In this document: positions 24,258 through 31,189 of the stretch, one piece after another
How the letters are laid out: each line of letters opens with the position of its first letter
Numbering within the stretch: the first letter of the stretch is position 1
Source of the DNA: Hyphomicrobiales bacterium
GTDB taxonomy: Bacteria > Pseudomonadota > Alphaproteobacteria > Rhizobiales > Rhizobiaceae
Reading direction: 5' to 3'
Length of the DNA stretch: 64,000 nucleotides
Assembly (NCBI GenBank): GCA_900467185.1
Contig: UBPA01000005.1
Location: 1-64,000 of the forward strand
Notes under the pieces: model-generated
Database searches by the model: none
Told to the model about the DNA's origin: nothing
The model's input: only the letters and a program-made list of their open reading frames with translations
Made by a program: the position numbers and the translations under genes

Positions 24258-24383
24258 ATGAAGATCAAAAATTCGCTTAAGTCGCTGAAGGCCCGTCATC
24301 GCGAAAACCGTCTGGTTCGCCGCAAGGGCCGCGTCTACATCATCAACAAGCTGAACCCGCGTTTCAAGGCCCGTCAGGGCTGA
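24258..24383 (+). CDS. rpmJ: 50S ribosomal protein L36, cysteine-free (YkgO-type)
   Basis: The product has 41 residues: [20 protein letters not shown], then [20 protein letters not shown] as the closing part (these overlap in V). It has none of the zinc-binding Cys and His residues of standard L36, so it is the zinc-free type. It is a tiny protein of the large-subunit core. AGAAAG precedes ATG 24258. A strong promoter and a terminator-like hairpin in its leader suggest regulated read-through. This and the cysteine-free L31 indicate that these two ribosomal proteins do not hold zinc in this organism. Confidence 0.97.
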   Translation: MKIKNSLKSLKARHRENRLVRRKGRVYIINKLNPRFKARQG

Positions 24384-24502
24384 GGCAATCTGCCGAAGCG
24401 GGACTGCTGTGACCGTCGCCTCGATCTCCGATCGAGAGGCATGTCATAAAATTGATTTGATCTGAGGCCATGGCGGGATACCTTCTCACCATGGCCTTTT
24501 TC

Positions 24503-25147
24503 ATGTCCCGTCTCCTGATTCCCGCACCGTCTCGCCTCGTGCCTCTGGTTGCGGCATGCCTGGTCCTGTCGTCCCTTGCCCCTGTCCGGGCGGCGGACAC
24601 CGCGCCGGTGCCGACGGTGGAAACGCCTGCCGCAAAACCTGCCGAGCCGGAAAAGCTTCCGACGCGGGCCGAGAGGCTCGACACCCTGTTCGCCGCGCTG
24701 AAGCGCGAGCGGGATGCCGAGAAGGCGCGCGGCATCGCCGAGCAGATTCGTCTGGAATGGCAGGATTCGGGTAGCGCCACCGTGAACCTGCTGATGCAGT
24801 GGGCGGCCAAGGCCGTGGCCGACAGCAAGCAACCGAGCGCGCTCGACCTCTACGACCAGGTCATCGCGCTGGCGCCCGACTATGTCGAAGGCTGGAACCA
24901 GCGCGCGACACTGCACTACCAGATGAGCAACTACCGGAAATCCATGTCCGACATCAACCGCGTGCTGGCGCTGGAGCCGCGGCACTTCGGTGCGCTTGCG
25001 GGAATGGCGGCGATCCTGACCGCCTCCGGCAAGGACGAACTGGCCCTGCGCGCCTGGGAACAGTTCCTTGCCGTCTACCCCGCCGAGCGCAAGGCGCAGG
25101 AGCAGGTGGGCGAGCTGGAAGAGAAGCTGGCTGGCAACCGGACCTGA
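24503..25147 (+). CDS. Secreted TPR-repeat protein
   Basis: The protein has 214 residues from ATG 24503. The signal peptide runs through MSRLLIPAPSRLVPLVAACL with cleavage near VRAAD, then a Pro and Ala-rich linker. Three TPR units fill residues about 75-205, with the W/A-x-x-x-G/A-x-A-L pattern, for example VEGWNQRATLHYQMSNYRKS and LEPRHFGALAGMAAILTASG. It is expected in the periplasm as a protein-binding scaffold. In-frame ATGs at 24470 and 24491 are possible starts but would add a hydrophobic stretch before the signal peptide. No partner is evident next to it. Confidence 0.75.
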   Translation: MSRLLIPAPSRLVPLVAACLVLSSLAPVRAADTAPVPTVETPAAKPAEPEKLPTRAERLDTLFAALKRERDAEKARGIAEQIRLEWQDSGSATVNLLMQWAAKAVADSKQPSALDLYDQVIALAPDYVEGWNQRATLHYQMSNYRKSMSDINRVLALEPRHFGALAGMAAILTASGKDELALRAWEQFLAVYPAERKAQEQVGELEEKLAGNRT

Positions 25148-25304
25148 CAGCGTGGCCCACGAAAGCCGCCCCTGCGATCTCCGCCGGTGAACCGTTCAGC
25201 CGGTCTCTCCGTATGACTTCGGCAATCCGATACCCGACCCGAAGCCGTGCCAGCGCTGCGGCCGTCGGCGCCGGGATCGCAAACGATGTGACGACGACGG
25301 ACCC

Positions 25305-26339
25305 ATGCCTCCCTTCCCGCGTTTCAGGACCATTATGCTTTCGACGCTCGCCGCCTTTCTCATCCTGATGGCCGTGGGGCTCGGCGCCGGAACCTATCAG
25401 GCATCCGCCTTCGAGCGGACCAGCGGCCATGACGGCGAACTGACCGATGTCGGCGGCTACCGCATGAACAGCGTTCACGTGCCCCGACCGCCCGGCGCAG
25501 ACCTCCCGCCTATCGTCTTCATCCACGGCGCCAGCGCCAACCTCAACGATCCGATGTCAGCCTTTCGCGCCAAGCTGGAAGGTCGGGCCGAGATGCTGTT
25601 TCTCGATCGTCCCGGCTTCGGCTATTCCGAGCGCGGCGGGCCGCGCAACGCCTATCCGGACGGACAGGCGGATGCGGTCGCCGCCTTGATGAAGAAGCAA
25701 GGGATCCGGAAAGCGATCATCGTCGCCCATTCCTTCGGCGGCGCGATTGCCGCCACCTTCGCACTGAACCACAGGGACATGGTGGCCGGCCTCGTCTTCC
25801 TCTCCCCCGCCACCCATCCCTGGCCGGGCGGCATCGAATGGTATTATGACGTCACCAAGACGCACCTTCTCGGAGATCTCTTCGCGACCCTCGTCGCACC
25901 CACCGTCGGCCGCCTGCTGGTGGATAAGGCGACCCGCAGTGTCTTTGCGCCCAACCACCGGCCGGACGACTACATCGCCGAGAGCAAAACCTATCTGGCG
26001 CTTCGTCCGGCAACCTTCCGCAACAATGCGATCGATATCGCCAACCTGCTCGCCTATGTGACGAAAGTCGCGCCGCGCTATGCCGAGATCACGGCGCCCA
26101 CCGTCATCATCACCGGCGACCGGGACAAAGTCGTCCTGCCGGACATTCATTCGCGCCAGCTGCACGAGGCGATTGCAGGCTCACGCCTCGTCACCATCCA
26201 CAATCTCGGCCACAAGCCCGACTACATCGTTACCGACGTCGCCATCGCGGCGATCGAGACCGTTGCCGGCCAGACGCCCGATCTCGACGGGATCGCCCGC
26301 ACGGCGGAGAAGCGAATCGCCGGCGACAGCGAGGACTGA
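25305..26339 (+). CDS. Alpha/beta hydrolase, membrane-anchored or exported
   Basis: The protein has 344 residues. The N-terminus has one hydrophobic segment (MLSTLAAFLILMAVGLGAGT, 11-30), so it is probably anchored in or exported across the inner membrane. The hydrolase core is clear: oxyanion motif VFIHGAS near 71, DRPGFGYSERGG near 101, nucleophile Ser143 in AHSFGGA, acid in TGDRD, and His in LGHKPD near the C-terminus. Substrate specificity cannot be read from sequence. The start codon could also be ATG 25335 (second Met). An inverted repeat terminator follows. Confidence 0.85.
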   Translation: MPPFPRFRTIMLSTLAAFLILMAVGLGAGTYQASAFERTSGHDGELTDVGGYRMNSVHVPRPPGADLPPIVFIHGASANLNDPMSAFRAKLEGRAEMLFLDRPGFGYSERGGPRNAYPDGQADAVAALMKKQGIRKAIIVAHSFGGAIAATFALNHRDMVAGLVFLSPATHPWPGGIEWYYDVTKTHLLGDLFATLVAPTVGRLLVDKATRSVFAPNHRPDDYIAESKTYLALRPATFRNNAIDIANLLAYVTKVAPRYAEITAPTVIITGDRDKVVLPDIHSRQLHEAIAGSRLVTIHNLGHKPDYIVTDVAIAAIETVAGQTPDLDGIARTAEKRIAGDSED

Positions 26340-26345
26340 ACGCGA

Positions 26346-26379
26346 AAACGCCGCGTCCCTGTGAGGGAACGCGGCGTTT
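26346..26379. terminator. Bidirectional terminator between hydrolase and pyk
   Basis: AAACGCCGCGT (26346-26356) pairs with ACGCGGCGTTT (26369-26379) with extra CCCT/AGGG pairing inside. It stands between the convergent hydrolase gene and pyk and could serve both. Confidence 0.7.
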
Positions 26380-26403
26380 CGTTGTTTGACAGATGTGTTT
26401 CGC

Positions 26404-27843
26404 CTAGACGCCGCCGGCGCCGTCTTCGCTGATATAGGCGATGCGCAGCATATTGGTGGCGCCGGGCGTGCCGAGCGGGACGCCGGCCGAGATGATGATG
26501 CGATCGCCCGGATCGGCAAGACCTTCCGAGGCGACGATGCGGCAGGCGCGATTGACCATGTCGTCAAGGTCGGTCGCATCGCTGGTGACGACGCAGTGCA
26601 TGCCCCAGACCACCGAAAGCCGGCGCGCCGTCTGGATGACGGGCGAGAGGGCGAGGATCGGCACCTGCGGGCGCTCGCGCGCCGTGCGCAGGCCGGTATT
26701 TCCCGACGACGTGTAGCACACGATGGCCGACAGCTTCAGCGTTTCGGCGATCTGGTGGGCGGCAAGCGAGATGGCGTCCGCACCGGTGGCTTCCGGCGGC
26801 GTGCGCTGGGCGTAGATGATGCCGGAATAATGCGGGTCGGTTTCGACCTTGCTGGCGATCGACGACATGGTCGCGACGGCCTCGACCGGGTAATCCCCGG
26901 AGGCGGACTCGGCCGACAGCATGACGGCATCGGCACCTTCGAACACGGCGGTGGCGACGTCGGACACTTCGGCGCGGGTCGGAACCGGCGCCGAGATCAT
27001 CGATTCCAGCATCTGCGTGGCGACGACGACCGGCTTGCCGGCGCGGCGGCAGGCGCGGATGAGCTGCTTCTGCAGGCCGGGCACGGCCTCGAGCGGCATT
27101 TCCACGCCGAGATCGCCGCGGGCGACCATCAGCGCATCCGAAAGTTCGATGATCTCGTCGATCCGCTCGATCGCCTGCGGCTTCTCGATCTTCGACATCA
27201 GGCCGACGCGACCGCCGGAGATCTTGCGGACCTCCACCAGATCCTCGGGACGCTGGACGAAGGAGAGCGCTACCCAATCGACTTCGTTGGTGGCGAGCAC
27301 GGCGTCGAGATCGGCGCGGTCCTTGTCGGTCAGCACGCCGACGCCGAGCAGCGTATCGGGCAGGCTCACGCCTTTGCGGTCGGAAATCTTCGTGCCGGAC
27401 ACGACGGTGCAGACGATGCTCTTGCCGTCGGCGCTTTCGGCCTTCAGGTGCAGCTTGCCGTCATCGATCAGCAAACGGTCGCCGGCCTTGACCGCTTCGA
27501 GAATTTCGGGATGCGGCAGGAAGACGCGCGTCTTGTCGCCGAGCGCCTCGTTGTCGTCGAGCGTGAAGGTCTGGCCGGGAACGAGATCGACCTTGCCGTC
27601 AATGAACTTGCCGACGCGCAGCTTCGGGCCCTGAAGGTCCGCGAGAATGCCGATGGGGCGGCCGCAACGGGCCTCGACGGAGCGGATGCGCGCGATGAGC
27701 GTGCGCATCATGTCGTGGCTGGCATGGCTCATATTGATGCGGAAGAGATCCGCACCCGCCTCGTGCAGCTTCTGGATCATCGCCTCTTCGTTCGACGCCG
27801 GTCCCAGCGTCGCGAGGATCTTGGCTTTTCTATTCCGTCTCAT
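26404..27843 (-). CDS. pyk: Pyruvate kinase
   Basis: The protein has 479 residues from ATG 27843. Motifs: ILATLGPAS near residue 8, FRINMSHAS near 33, ADLQGPKLRVG near 64, the active-site lysine region LMSKIEKPQAI near 215, and the signature MVARGDLGVEMP near 240. It converts phosphoenolpyruvate to pyruvate with ATP formation. The start overlaps the stop of the DUF1036 gene by one base (TGATG), so the two are translationally coupled. An in-frame TTG at 27846 is not needed. Only 24 nt separate the stop from the terminator hairpin on the minus strand. Confidence 0.96.
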   Translation of the reverse strand: MRRNRKAKILATLGPASNEEAMIQKLHEAGADLFRINMSHASHDMMRTLIARIRSVEARCGRPIGILADLQGPKLRVGKFIDGKVDLVPGQTFTLDDNEALGDKTRVFLPHPEILEAVKAGDRLLIDDGKLHLKAESADGKSIVCTVVSGTKISDRKGVSLPDTLLGVGVLTDKDRADLDAVLATNEVDWVALSFVQRPEDLVEVRKISGGRVGLMSKIEKPQAIERIDEIIELSDALMVARGDLGVEMPLEAVPGLQKQLIRACRRAGKPVVVATQMLESMISAPVPTRAEVSDVATAVFEGADAVMLSAESASGDYPVEAVATMSSIASKVETDPHYSGIIYAQRTPPEATGADAISLAAHQIAETLKLSAIVCYTSSGNTGLRTARERPQVPILALSPVIQTARRLSVVWGMHCVVTSDATDLDDMVNRACRIVASEGLADPGDRIIISAGVPLGTPGATNMLRIAYISEDGAGGV

Positions 27844-28286
27844 CAATTCTGGCCTTCTTGAGTCCCGGGCGTATCGGAAAGCTGAACCATCCAGCTGCCT
27901 TGGCGGCCCGTGTCATATTCCTTGAAGCCCATGCGCTGGAAACCGCGCGCGAAACAGTCCTGAACGCCGGTGATCTTGAACTCGTTTTCAGCGACGCACA
28001 TGTTGACGTTGCCTGTCCACCGGCCACCACGCGCCGCATCCTCGGCGTAGAGATAATAGTAGCGGGACTGCAGTTCGCCCTCGATCAGCGTCGCGCAGGT
28101 GGTGGCAGGTACCTGCCACCAACCCTCGGTGATCCAGCCTTCCTTGGCACGGTAGCCGATGGCGACCCCGACAAGGTTCTGCGTACCGTTGCAGACGCGA
28201 AATTCGGCGCGGGCCTCCGTTGCCACGAGGGGCGAGGCGAGCGCGAGCGCGAAGACAGTCAATCCACCGAGAGACAAGCGACGCAT
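27843..28286 (-). CDS. DUF1036 family secreted protein
   Basis: The product has 147 residues. It has a signal peptide (MRRLSLGGLTVFALALASPL, cleavage near ARAE) followed by a single DUF1036 domain: FRVCNGTQNLVGVAIGYRA, EGWWQVPATTCATLIEGEL and YYYLYAEDAARGG. Four cysteines could form two disulfides in the periplasm. The function is unknown. The gene is coupled to pyk through a TGATG overlap, an arrangement known in alphaproteobacteria, which may reflect shared expression more than shared function. ATG 28286 was preferred over the long upstream frame to 28427. Confidence 0.85.
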   Translation of the reverse strand: MRRLSLGGLTVFALALASPLVATEARAEFRVCNGTQNLVGVAIGYRAKEGWITEGWWQVPATTCATLIEGELQSRYYYLYAEDAARGGRWTGNVNMCVAENEFKITGVQDCFARGFQRMGFKEYDTGRQGSWMVQLSDTPGTQEGQN

Positions 28287-28417
28287 GTTCGACGAGGAGA
28301 GAAGATGTCGAGACACGGTTTCCAATGGTGCTCCATTGCATTTTGTCGAGGCACTTTCTTGCGACGGTGCGGGGCGAAAGTCAACGGACGTGTAAGCCCT
28401 CATTTCCGGCTTTTTCC

Positions 28418-28451
28418 AGGCAGGCACGGAGCGGTGCCGATGCGCCTGCCT
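28418..28451. other. Hairpin in the DUF1036-amidohydrolase divergent region
   Basis: AGGCAGGC (28418-28425) pairs with GCCTGCCT (28444-28451) around an 18-nt loop with a partial inner stem (CACGGAGCGGTG). There is no T tract, so it could be an operator or leader hairpin. It lies 61 nt before the amidohydrolase ATG. Confidence 0.35.
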
Positions 28452-28511
28452 TGCGATCGCCTTTTCGGCATGTCATCAAAATTGTAAAGGCATGCAAAGA
28501 GGTTGAACCCC

Positions 28512-29306
28512 ATGGCCGACGAGGCGCCGTTCGAGATCATCAGAGGCGACATGCGCAGCGGGCTCGTGCTGCTCGGCGACCACGCGACCAACCGGCTGCC
28601 GCCCCGCTACGGCACGCTCGGCCTGCCCGAAAGCGCCTTTGCCCGGCACATCGCCTACGACATCGGCGTGGAGCCGCTGATCCGCGGATTGGCCGCGCGC
28701 CTGAATGTGCCGGCCGTGATGAGCCGCTATTCCCGACTGCTGATCGACCCGAACCGCGGCGAGGACGATCCGACCCTGATCATGAAGATTTCCGACGGCG
28801 CGATCATTTCCGGCAATCATCCTTTATCGCCGGACGAAGCCGAGGCGCGCCTCGAGCAGTTTCATCGCCCCTATCACCGGGCCGTGGCCGAGACCCTCGC
28901 GGAGGTTGCGCGGACAGGCGGGCGCACGCCGCTCGTCCTGTCGCTCCACTCCTTCACCCCGGCCTGGAAGGGCGTGCCCCGCCCCTGGCACGTCACCGTG
29001 CTCTGGGACAGCGACGCCCGCGCCGTGCTGCCGCTTCTCGCGGCGCTGCGCGAACCGGGCGACGTCGTCGTCGGCGACAACGAGCCCTATGACGGCGCCC
29101 TGCGCGGCGACACGCTCTACCGCCACTGCATGGAAACCGGCATGCCGCATGCGCTGATCGAGGTGCGCCAGGACCAGATCGGCACGCCGGAGGGGGTGGC
29201 CGCCTGGATCGATCATCTGGCCCCGATCTTCGAAGGACTGAACGCCCGCGCCGACCTGCATCGCACGGAGATGCATCCGTCCCGCACGGGTCCCTACGCC
29301 GCGTAA
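28512..29306 (+). CDS. N-formylglutamate amidohydrolase family protein
   Basis: The protein has 264 residues. The family motifs are GDHATNRLPPRYG near residue 19, SRYSRLLIDPNRGEDDP near 71, and VLSLHSFTPAWKG near 140. The conserved His and Asp residues are in place for metal-dependent amide hydrolysis. Family members act on N-formylglutamate in histidine breakdown or on related acylated amino acids. No hut genes are nearby, so the histidine pathway is not supported. I start at ATG 28512 (MADEAPFEI), with AAAGAGG 12 nt upstream, though 28503 is in frame. DUF1244 follows within 53 nt. Confidence 0.85.
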   Translation: MADEAPFEIIRGDMRSGLVLLGDHATNRLPPRYGTLGLPESAFARHIAYDIGVEPLIRGLAARLNVPAVMSRYSRLLIDPNRGEDDPTLIMKISDGAIISGNHPLSPDEAEARLEQFHRPYHRAVAETLAEVARTGGRTPLVLSLHSFTPAWKGVPRPWHVTVLWDSDARAVLPLLAALREPGDVVVGDNEPYDGALRGDTLYRHCMETGMPHALIEVRQDQIGTPEGVAAWIDHLAPIFEGLNARADLHRTEMHPSRTGPYAA

Positions 29307-29359
29307 CGCATCAGGATCGGCGCGCCTTGCCCGCTCCCATGACCAAGAGGACACGACCC

Positions 29360-29689
29360 ATGGCCGACACGAACCCCAGCCCGATGCCCGACCTGACGCC
29401 GGAGCAGCGAACCGCCTTCGAAGCCGCCGCCTTCCGCCGCCTGCTGGCCCATCTCGACGCGCGGGGCGACGTGCAGAACATCGATCTCATGAACCTTGCC
29501 GGCTTCTGCCGGAACTGCCTCTCCAACTGGTATCGCGATGCGGCAGAGGCGAGCGGGCAGCCCCTGACCAAGGAGCAATCGCGCGAAATCGTCTACGGCA
29601 TGCCGTATGACGAATGGCGCGAGAAGCACCAGCGCGCGGCAAGCGCCGACCAGCAGGCGGCCTTCGAGATCAACCGCCCGAAAGCGTGA
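29360..29689 (+). CDS. DUF1244 family protein
   Basis: The product has 109 residues. It shows the DUF1244 sequence block: AFRRLLAHLDARGDVQNIDL, MNLAGFCRNCLSNWYRDAA, and IVYGMPYDEWREKHQ. Two closely spaced cysteines (CRNC) could bind metal or be redox-active, but the function is unknown. No signal peptide is visible. It lies 53 nt after the amidohydrolase-family gene, with AAGAGGA upstream, so the two are probably co-transcribed. ATG 29360 was chosen over the in-frame codon at 29327. Confidence 0.9.
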   Translation: MADTNPSPMPDLTPEQRTAFEAAAFRRLLAHLDARGDVQNIDLMNLAGFCRNCLSNWYRDAAEASGQPLTKEQSREIVYGMPYDEWREKHQRAASADQQAAFEINRPKA

Positions 29690-29897
29690 GCACCCTGCCG
29701 GCGGCCACGGCGCACGGCAATCTTTGCGCAAAGTGACTTGACCTCGACGCCGCTTCGCGGCAGGTGACGGCCCAGCCGGGCATGAGGCCCACAAGGCCGG
29801 AAAGCTCCCGAAATTCCCGCATCCCGTCTTCGCCCTCCCCGGCCCGACGGCGAGGCGTATGGTCAATCAAACAGCCTGAACGAAAAGGACAACAGGA

Positions 29898-30164
29898 ATG
29901 GACGAGAGAACAATCCCGGAAACGGGCGTGGAGAACGTCGCCGCTGCCGAGCTTCGCCAGTTCATCGAGCGTATCGAGCGCCTGGAAGAAGAGAAGGCTG
30001 CGATTGCCGACGACATCAAGGACGTCATGGGCGAGGCCAAGGGCCGCGGCTACGACACCAAGGCGATCCGCACGATCATCCGGCTGCGCAAGAAGGATGC
30101 CAACGAGCGCATCGAGGAAGAAACCATCCTCCAGACCTACATGGCCGCCCTCGGCATGGAATAG
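29898..30164 (+). CDS. gapR: GapR-family nucleoid-associated protein (DUF2312)
   Basis: The product has 88 residues, with [20 protein letters not shown] and a second block [20 protein letters not shown]. This is the DUF2312/GapR domain. In Caulobacter GapR is a DNA-binding tetramer that clamps overtwisted DNA ahead of replication forks and helps chromosome replication and division. The first two helices form the dimerisation coiled coil and the basic RLRKKD region contacts DNA. Orthology is inferred from the family. AAAAGGACAACAGGA precedes the ATG. Upstream, CTTTGCGCAAAG (29722-29733) is a perfect palindrome just ahead of a CTTGAC -35-like element. Confidence 0.88.
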   Translation: MDERTIPETGVENVAAAELRQFIERIERLEEEKAAIADDIKDVMGEAKGRGYDTKAIRTIIRLRKKDANERIEEETILQTYMAALGME

Positions 30165-30192
30165 CCTGCCGCGGTCAACCGCCGGCAGGACG

Positions 30193-30226
30193 AACGCCGC
30201 CCGTCGGGACCGACGGGCGGCGTTTT
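30193..30226 (+). terminator. Intrinsic terminator after gapR
   Basis: AACGCCGCCCGTCG (30193-30206) pairs over 14 bp with CGACGGGCGGCGTT (30211-30224) around GGAC, followed by TTTT. It lies between convergent gapR and luxR-type genes. Confidence 0.8.
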
Positions 30227-30274
30227 GCGTTTGACGTCCGGCGCTGCGGCCAGCGCAGACAGCGGAGCCGGGTT

Positions 30275-31003
30275 TCAGTGGATGAGATTGCGCCGGATGG
30301 CATCGGCGATGGCGTGGGTGCGGTTTGCGGCGCCCAGCTTCTTGATCGCCGATTTGATATAGCTGTTGACCGTATCGTTCTGGTAGCCCGTCGCCCGCGC
30401 GATGCCCTCGCTGGTCAGGCCACGGCTCGCCTGCATCAGACAGGCGACCTCGCCGCGCGACAGCCGCAGGTGCGAGACGGCGAAGCGCTCCATCAGCGGC
30501 CGTGTGACGGCCGTGTGCAGGAAGGGCGCGATCAGCGTGAGAAACGCAAGCTCCTCGCTGTCGAAGGGCGTCTCCCGCATGAAGGTGACGGCGCCGTAGA
30601 TCACGGATGTTCGCATGACCGGCACGAGCGTTCGATTGTGCACGTTGAACGTCGATGTCACGCGCTCGAGCAGCGCCGGCCTCGGCGTCTGCGCGAAAAC
30701 CTCGGACTCGATGACGAGCTTGCCGGAAAGCGCAGCCTGGACGAAGGGATCGATCTCGTAGAGCCGTTCGCGCGCATAGGTCTCGACATAGGCCGGCGGC
30801 AGGTCGGTGTCCACGGAGACGCCGCGTCCGAAATTATAGCCTTCGAGATCGAGCCCGCTGACAGCGATGTGGTCGAAGGGCACGGCACGCCTGAGGCGAT
30901 CGACGACGGGATCCGACGCGAAAAAACGATGCTGGGGGACGGCGGTCAGATCGCGCCACTCGATATGCGATGGGGAGAGCGACGAAAACGCCTTACTGGC
31001 CAT
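30275..31003 (-). CDS. LuxR-family regulator (orphan), non-canonical autoinducer domain
   Basis: The protein has 242 residues with an N-terminal autoinducer-binding-like domain (about 15-165) and a C-terminal LuxR helix-turn-helix (about 178-240: GLTSEGIARATGYQNDTVNS, KLGAANRTHAIADAI). No LuxI synthase is near, so it is an orphan or solo. By alignment to TraR-type proteins, Asp (IDPFV) and one Tyr are kept, but the two binding tryptophans (TraR W57 and W85) are replaced by Tyr and Ser/Glu, so it may bind a non-AHL ligand or none. GGAG precedes ATG 31003. A dyad at 31024-31038 could be its own operator. Confidence 0.8.
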   Translation of the reverse strand: MASKAFSSLSPSHIEWRDLTAVPQHRFFASDPVVDRLRRAVPFDHIAVSGLDLEGYNFGRGVSVDTDLPPAYVETYARERLYEIDPFVQAALSGKLVIESEVFAQTPRPALLERVTSTFNVHNRTLVPVMRTSVIYGAVTFMRETPFDSEELAFLTLIAPFLHTAVTRPLMERFAVSHLRLSRGEVACLMQASRGLTSEGIARATGYQNDTVNSYIKSAIKKLGAANRTHAIADAIRRNLIH

Positions 31004-31023
31004 GACCGAACTCCGAATGCAGA

Positions 31024-31038
31024 CTGACGGTACGTCAG
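31024..31038. promoter_or_regulatory. CTGACG-GTA-CGTCAG dyad before the LuxR-type gene
   Basis: A perfect 6+3+6 inverted repeat 21-35 nt upstream of the start codon of the LuxR-type gene. Such a site fits autoregulation, but the binding protein is not known. Confidence 0.4.
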
Positions 31039-31112
31039 GCAGACGGTGTCAAATTTCGCCCAAGTTTACAACCAAAAGATCTATTTTTAGGGGATTTACC
31101 GTATCGAGACAG

Positions 31113-31138
31113 AAATGCCCCGGATTTCCGGGGCATTT
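31113..31138. terminator. Hairpin after the DUF882 gene
   Basis: AAATGCCCCGG (31113-31123) pairs over 11 bp with CCGGGGCATTT (31128-31138) around ATTT. The flanking T residues are few. It is placed 50 nt past the DUF882 stop on the minus strand. Confidence 0.6.
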
Positions 31139-31189
31139 TCGTATCAGGGCGCGGGAAAGACGGCAGTTTCGCCGCATGCGCTGCGACTA

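Noticed and set aside
28512-29306. Histidine utilisation locus based on the N-formylglutamate amidohydrolase family gene
   Set aside because: No hutH, hutU or hutI occurs in the window, so the pathway cannot be claimed.
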